Shown piece by piece: positions 6,650 through 10,059 of a stretch of 10,059 nucleotides of DNA. The first letter of the stretch is position 1. Each line of letters opens with the position of its first letter. The notes beneath the pieces are model-generated. The model was not told where the DNA came from and made no database searches. It was given only the letters and a program-made list of their open reading frames with translations. The position numbers and the translations under genes are program-made. The stretch is from Alphaproteobacteria bacterium (lineage in GTDB: Bacteria > Pseudomonadota > Alphaproteobacteria > Micropepsales > Micropepsaceae), in the NCBI GenBank assembly GCA_028869725.1, contig JAGWRJ010000037.1, positions 1-10,059 of the forward strand, in the 5' to 3' direction.

Positions 6650-8080
6650 TTACGCGGCCTGATAGCCCATGATGGCTTTGACCTCCAGAAATTCGTGGAA
6701 GCCGAACTCACCCCATTCACGGCCGGTTCCGGACTGTTTGTAACCACCGAACGGCGCATTGAGATCAACACCGGCACCATTAATATGGACATTGCCAGCG
6801 CGGATCTGGGATGCGACGCGGTGCGCATGCTCAAGATCACCGGACTGAACATAGCTCGACAGTCCATAGGCGGTATCGTTGGCAATGCGGATCGCGTCGT
6901 CCTCGCTGTCGTAGGGCAGGATGCACAGGACCGGTCCGAAGATCTCTTCACGCGCGATCGTCATGTCGTTGGTGACATTGGCGAAGATCGTTGGGCGCAC
7001 ATAGTAGCCACGGTTCAGCCCTTCGGGACGGCCCGGGCCGCCGCAGACGAGCGTCGCACCTTCGGCAATGCCCTTCTGGATGAGGCCCTGGATCTTGTTG
7101 TACTGGACCTCGCTGACGACGGGGCCAAGCTGTGTGCCTTCAGCGAAGGGGTCGCCAACCTTGACCTTTTCGGCAGTGGCTTTGGCGATCGCTGCGGCCT
7201 CGTCATGCTTGGCGCGCGGAACGAGCATGCGGCTGGGAGCATTGCAGCTCTGGCCGGAGTTCGTGAACATGTTGATAACGCCGCCGGAGACTGCCTTGGT
7301 TAGATCGGCATCGGGCAGGATGATATTGGGCGACTTGCCGCCCAGTTCCTGCGCCACGCGTTTGACGGTATCGGCTGCGGCCTTGGCCACAGCAATGCCG
7401 GCGCGGGTCGAACCGGTAAAGCTCATCATGTCGATTCCGGGGTGACGCGACATTGCTTCACCTACCGTCGGGCCATCGCCATTGACGAGATTGAACACAC
7501 CGGCGGGCACCCCGGCTTCATGCAACACCTCGGCCAGCAGCATGCCGTTGAGCGGCGCGACTTCCGAAGGCTTCAGTACCATGGTGCATCCAGCTGCCAG
7601 CGCCGGTGCGACTTTGCAGGCGATCTGATTGATCGGCCAGTTCCATGGCGTGATCATGCCAACCACACCGACCGGTTCGTAGGCGATCGCCGTCGAGCCC
7701 TTGACGCTGACGAACTCAAATTCGCTCAGAACCTTCATTGCCTGTGTGAAGTGTGCAACGCCCATGGCTGCCTGCGCGGCCTTGGACAACCCGAGAGGCG
7801 CGCCCATTTCGCGGCTGATGGTCTCGACAAATTCTCCGTAGCGCTTCTGATAGATCTCCACGATTTTCTGCATCAGTGCGAGACGTTCGGCCTTGCTCGT
7901 GCGCGAAAAGGTTTCGAATGCGCGTCGTGCTGCCGCGACCGCCTTGTCGACGTCGGCAGCAGACCCCATGCTGATGCGGGCAAAGGGTTCTTCATGTGCC
8001 GGGTCAATGACCTCCAGCGTCCGCGGTGTGACCGGGTCGACCCACTTTCCGTCGATGTAAAATTTCAGTTTCTCCAACAT
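6650..8080 (-). CDS. NAD(P)-dependent aldehyde dehydrogenase
   Basis: This 476-residue cytosolic enzyme oxidises an aldehyde to the carboxylic acid. All key family landmarks are present: TPWNWP with Asn147, the cofactor-binding KPSE with Lys170, the glycine motif FTGSTRAG (221-228), general base Glu245 in QELGGKSPN, catalytic Cys279 in NSGQSCNAP, EIFGPV with Glu379, and PFGGYKQSGTGRE near the C-terminus. Full length matches the ALDH superfamily. The ATG at 8080 follows a purine-rich ribosome site (AAGGGAG, then AAAGAG). It is the first gene of the minus-strand set with the amidohydrolase and Nudix genes, and divergent from an SDR across 88 bases, so an alcohol-to-aldehyde-to-acid pair is plausible. 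The substrate is not readable; I give no gene symbol. Confidence 0.95.
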   Translation of the reverse strand: MLEKLKFYIDGKWVDPVTPRTLEVIDPAHEEPFARISMGSAADVDKAVAAARRAFETFSRTSKAERLALMQKIVEIYQKRYGEFVETISREMGAPLGLSKAAQAAMGVAHFTQAMKVLSEFEFVSVKGSTAIAYEPVGVVGMITPWNWPINQIACKVAPALAAGCTMVLKPSEVAPLNGMLLAEVLHEAGVPAGVFNLVNGDGPTVGEAMSRHPGIDMMSFTGSTRAGIAVAKAAADTVKRVAQELGGKSPNIILPDADLTKAVSGGVINMFTNSGQSCNAPSRMLVPRAKHDEAAAIAKATAEKVKVGDPFAEGTQLGPVVSEVQYNKIQGLIQKGIAEGATLVCGGPGRPEGLNRGYYVRPTIFANVTNDMTIAREEIFGPVLCILPYDSEDDAIRIANDTAYGLSSYVQSGDLEHAHRVASQIRAGNVHINGAGVDLNAPFGGYKQSGTGREWGEFGFHEFLEVKAIMGYQAA

Positions 8081-8120
8081 GACTCTTTCTCCCTTTTCAG
8101 TGTGTAAATGGCGGCGCGGG

Positions 8121-8127
8121 TATTATA
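8121..8127 (-). promoter_or_regulatory. Candidate promoter -10 box of the aldehyde dehydrogenase operon
   Basis: The minus strand reads TATAAT at 8127-8122, a consensus -10 element 42 bases before the aldehyde dehydrogenase ATG in an otherwise GC-rich spacer. The nearest TTG-type -35 (TTGCCT, about 8155-8150) is 20-22 bases away, longer than ideal. The plus strand of the same site reads TATTAT, 43 bases before the SDR start, so one AT-rich core may serve both divergent genes. Confidence 0.35.
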
Positions 8128-8130
8128 GAG

Positions 8131-8146
8131 AACCTTTGTGAGGGTT
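8131..8146. repeat. Short inverted repeat beside the divergent promoter core
   Basis: AACCTT (8131-8136) and AGGGTT (8141-8146) pair over six positions, one of them G-T, across TGTG. It sits next to the AT-rich -10 candidate and upstream of the SDR ribosome site (AAGGGGA, about 8156-8162). It could be a small operator or leader hairpin, but at this length chance is a fair explanation. Confidence 0.2.
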
Positions 8147-8168
8147 TAGGCAAGCAAGGGGACAGGGC

Positions 8169-8852
8169 ATGGATGTCCGCGGCAAGCGCATCATCGTCAC
8201 AGGTGGATTTGGTGCCTTGGGGCGCAGCGTCGGCGAAACCCTTGCTGCCGCAGAGGCAGAGGTCGCGCTCCTCGACTTCGCCGCGGCGCCCGCGGCACTT
8301 GCCGGCAAGACGCGGCTTTTAGGCGGGATCGACCTTGCAGACCCGGCGCAGGCCCGCAGCGCCATTGACGGCCTCGCCGGACAGCTGGGCGGCCTCGATG
8401 GCCTCGTCAATATCGCCGGAGGATTTCGTTGGGAAACCCTGGCCGAGGGCAGGATCGAGACCTGGGACCTACTTTACCGCATGAATGTCAGGACCGCAGT
8501 CTGTGCGTCACAGGCCGCGCTTGCCCATCTGGGCAGAAGCAGAGGCGCCATTGTCAATGTCGCCGCCGGCGCCGCAGTCAAGGCTGGGGCGGGCATGGGG
8601 GCCTACGCCGCCTCCAAGGCGGGGGTGATGCGCCTGACCGAAGCCTTGGCGGAGGAACACAAGTCCCGGATCCGGGTCAACGCCATCCTGCCCTCCATCA
8701 TCGATACACCCGCCAATCGTCGCGACATGCCGAACGCCGACTTTGCCAGCTGGGTGCAGCCCCGGGAAATCGCGGCCGTGATCCAGTTCCTTCTCTGCGA
8801 TGCGGCAGGTGGGGTGACGGGAGCGCTGATCGCCGTACCGGGCCGGGTCTGA
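8169..8852 (+). CDS. Short-chain dehydrogenase/reductase lacking the catalytic serine
   Basis: This 227-residue Rossmann-fold protein should use a dinucleotide cofactor to interconvert an alcohol and a ketone or aldehyde. TGGFGALG (11-18) is the cofactor glycine motif, Asp36 ends the second strand and favours NAD(H) over NADP(H), NIAGG (81-85) replaces the usual NNAG, Asn106 is the structural Asn, and YAASK gives Tyr146 and Lys150. The serine expected 13 residues before the Tyr is Ala133, and its neighbour is also Ala (NVAAGAA). The C-terminal VTGALIAVPGRV is a normal SDR end, and the gene is intact, so this looks like a divergent subgroup and not decay. A purine-rich ribosome site (AAGGGGACA) precedes the ATG. 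It diverges from the aldehyde dehydrogenase and converges with the carboxyltransferase, ending 33 bases before it. Substrate and true catalytic ability are unknown. Confidence 0.9.
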   Translation: MDVRGKRIIVTGGFGALGRSVGETLAAAEAEVALLDFAAAPAALAGKTRLLGGIDLADPAQARSAIDGLAGQLGGLDGLVNIAGGFRWETLAEGRIETWDLLYRMNVRTAVCASQAALAHLGRSRGAIVNVAAGAAVKAGAGMGAYAASKAGVMRLTEALAEEHKSRIRVNAILPSIIDTPANRRDMPNADFASWVQPREIAAVIQFLLCDAAGGVTGALIAVPGRV

Positions 8853-8885
8853 TACGGCATGCGCGCGGGCCGGTACCGTAGTACC
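8853..8885. terminator. Possible short bidirectional terminator between convergent genes
   Basis: In the 33-base gap, GGTAC (8872-8876) pairs with GTACC (8881-8885) around CGTA. An alternative pairing joins TACGG (8853-8857) to CCGTA (8876-8880), so only one can form. No T-run is present. The position between two converging stop codons is the main argument. Confidence 0.22.
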
Positions 8886-10059
8886 CTACCAGGCGTCGAT
8901 CCAGCGCAGCTTCTTGGTAGTACGATCCGCCAGTGGAGGCAGCGCCCTCAGTCCCGCCAGTATCCAGCGTCGCGTGTCGGCCGGATCGATCACCTCGTCA
9001 AATTCGAAGAGGCTGGCTGCTGACAGCGCTTTGCCGCGCTCATACATACGTGCAACCATCTCGTCATATTTGGCTTTGCGCGCTGTCGGGTCGCTGATGG
9101 CAGCGAGCTCATTGCGGTAGCCGAGCTTGACGGCACCTTCAAGGCCCATACCCCCGAACTCGCCACTCGGCCAGGATACCGTAAAGAAGGGAGCAAGGAA
9201 GCTTGCTCCCGCCATGGCCTGCGCTCCAAGTCCATACCCCTTGCGCAAAATCACCGTAAACAGCGGAACGCTGAGATTGGCTCCGATCAGAAACAATCTG
9301 GAATTATGGCGGACGAGGGCGGTTTTCTCGGCCTCGGGCCCGACCATGTTGCCGGGCGTGTCACATAGCATCACGATCGGCAGATCAAAGGCTTCACAGA
9401 GCTGCATGAACCGCGCTGCCTTGTCGGCACCATCACGGTCGATGGCGCCGCCCAGATGGGCGGGATGATTGGCGATGATTCCAACCGGGCGGCCTTCGAT
9501 CCTTCCGAGCGCGGTTACCATGCCACTGCCGAAATGACGGCGCAGCTCCAGCACGCTGCCGCTGTCGCACAGCGTGTCGATGATCGCGCGTACGTCATAA
9601 ACGCGAAGCCGGTTTTCCGGTACGAGATGACGTAGTGCGCGCTGGTCAGCGGCAGACCATTGCGTCAGGGTCCCCTGGAAAAAGGCGAGATACTTTCTTG
9701 CGGTGGAGGTGGCCTCCGCCTCGTCGTCAACCAGAACGTCGATCACGCCATTGGTAGCTTGAACCTCTGCCGGACCCACATCCTCGGGTCTGAACACGCC
9801 AAGGCCGCCGCCCTCGATCATTGCTGGGCCACCCATGCCAATCGATGAATTGCGAGTGGCGATGATGACGTCGCAGCAGCCAAGTAGCGCGGCGTTGCCG
9901 GCAAAGCAGAAGCCGGAATTGACCCCGACCAGGGGTACAAGGCCCGAAAGTTTGGCATATTGCTGGAACGTGGTGACGTTGAGGCCCCCGGCGCTCATCA
10001 TGTCCGTGTCCCCCGGACGTCCGCCGCCGCCTTCAGTAAAAAATACGATCGGAAGACGC
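8886..10059 (-). CDS. Acyl-CoA carboxylase carboxyltransferase, C-terminal part (runs off right edge)
   Basis: The minus-strand frame is open from the right edge to TAG at 8888-8886, about 391 residues. An ATG at 10001 is internal: upstream codons still encode family sequence (PIVFFTEGGGGRPGDTD), so the real start is outside. The visible part holds the end of the N-terminal crotonase-like domain (CFAGNAALLGCCDV; GMGGPAMIEGGGLG near 9810-9850) and the C-terminal domain (GRPVGIIANHPAHLGGAI, LCDTPGNMVGPE, YGLGAQAM, GEFGGMGLEGAV). These transfer carboxyl from carboxybiotin to an acyl-CoA. EGGGGRPGDTD differs from the DSGGA-type loop of propionyl- and methylcrotonyl-CoA carboxylase beta subunits and resembles the carboxyltransferase part of long fused carboxylases, so biotin carboxylase and carrier domains may lie upstream in the same gene. 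The ending WIDAW is intact. The acyl substrate is unknown. Confidence 0.9.
   Translation of the reverse strand, partial: RLPIVFFTEGGGGRPGDTDMMSAGGLNVTTFQQYAKLSGLVPLVGVNSGFCFAGNAALLGCCDVIIATRNSSIGMGGPAMIEGGGLGVFRPEDVGPAEVQATNGVIDVLVDDEAEATSTARKYLAFFQGTLTQWSAADQRALRHLVPENRLRVYDVRAIIDTLCDSGSVLELRRHFGSGMVTALGRIEGRPVGIIANHPAHLGGAIDRDGADKAARFMQLCEAFDLPIVMLCDTPGNMVGPEAEKTALVRHNSRLFLIGANLSVPLFTVILRKGYGLGAQAMAGASFLAPFFTVSWPSGEFGGMGLEGAVKLGYRNELAAISDPTARKAKYDEMVARMYERGKALSAASLFEFDEVIDPADTRRWILAGLRALPPLADRTTKKLRWIDAW

Noticed and set aside
6488..8107. Long plus-strand open frames 6488-7303 and 7442-8107
   Set aside because: Both are antisense to the aldehyde dehydrogenase; the peptides are rich in Arg, Asp and Ala mirror codons and match no family.
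9999..10001. ATG at 10001 as the true start of the carboxyltransferase
   Set aside because: Upstream codons to the edge remain in frame and encode conserved carboxyltransferase sequence.

Overview
The window is GC-rich and densely coded on both strands, with no mobile elements, RNA genes or CRISPR. Gene content (exported amidohydrolase, very long Asp-box/VPS10-like propeller protein, aldehyde dehydrogenase, SDR, acyl-CoA carboxylase) and codon use fit a metabolically versatile aerobic Proteobacterium. My best guess is an alphaproteobacterium of the sphingomonad type; this is inference from family distribution, not from a marker gene.

Layout: (1) 1-929, minus strand, the N-terminal 309 residues of an exported amidohydrolase whose 3' end lies outside the window. 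(2) 930-1347, a divergent intergenic region of about 420 bp. (3) 1348-4557, plus strand, an exported protein of about 1069 residues with ten Asp-box/BNR-type repeats. (4) 4558-4749, a convergent intergenic region with a strong GC hairpin and a second long inverted repeat. (5) 8080 down to 4750, minus strand, a probable three-gene operon: NAD-type aldehyde dehydrogenase, cytosolic amidohydrolase, Nudix hydrolase. The last two genes share one base (TGATG). A strong hairpin sits between the first and second genes. (6) 8081-8168, a short divergent promoter region. (7) 8169-8852, plus strand, an SDR oxidoreductase lacking the usual catalytic serine. (8) 8886 to the right edge, minus strand, the C-terminal part of an acyl-CoA carboxylase carboxyltransferase, 5'-truncated by the window.

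How the genes may work together: two metal-dependent amidohydrolases of the imidazolonepropionase/Xaa-Pro-dipeptidase-like group occur within 6 kb, one exported and one cytosolic, and the exported one is divergent from a secreted propeller protein. This suggests uptake and breakdown of small amide or peptide compounds, with the second amidohydrolase translationally tied to a Nudix pyrophosphatase. The right side (aldehyde dehydrogenase, SDR, acyl-CoA carboxylase) fits oxidation of an alcohol or aldehyde to an acid and carboxylation of its CoA thioester. These pathway links are inference from proximity. I found no clearly new system. The best leads are the coupled amidohydrolase-Nudix pair, the serine-less SDR, and the disulfide-bearing Asp-box in the propeller protein.
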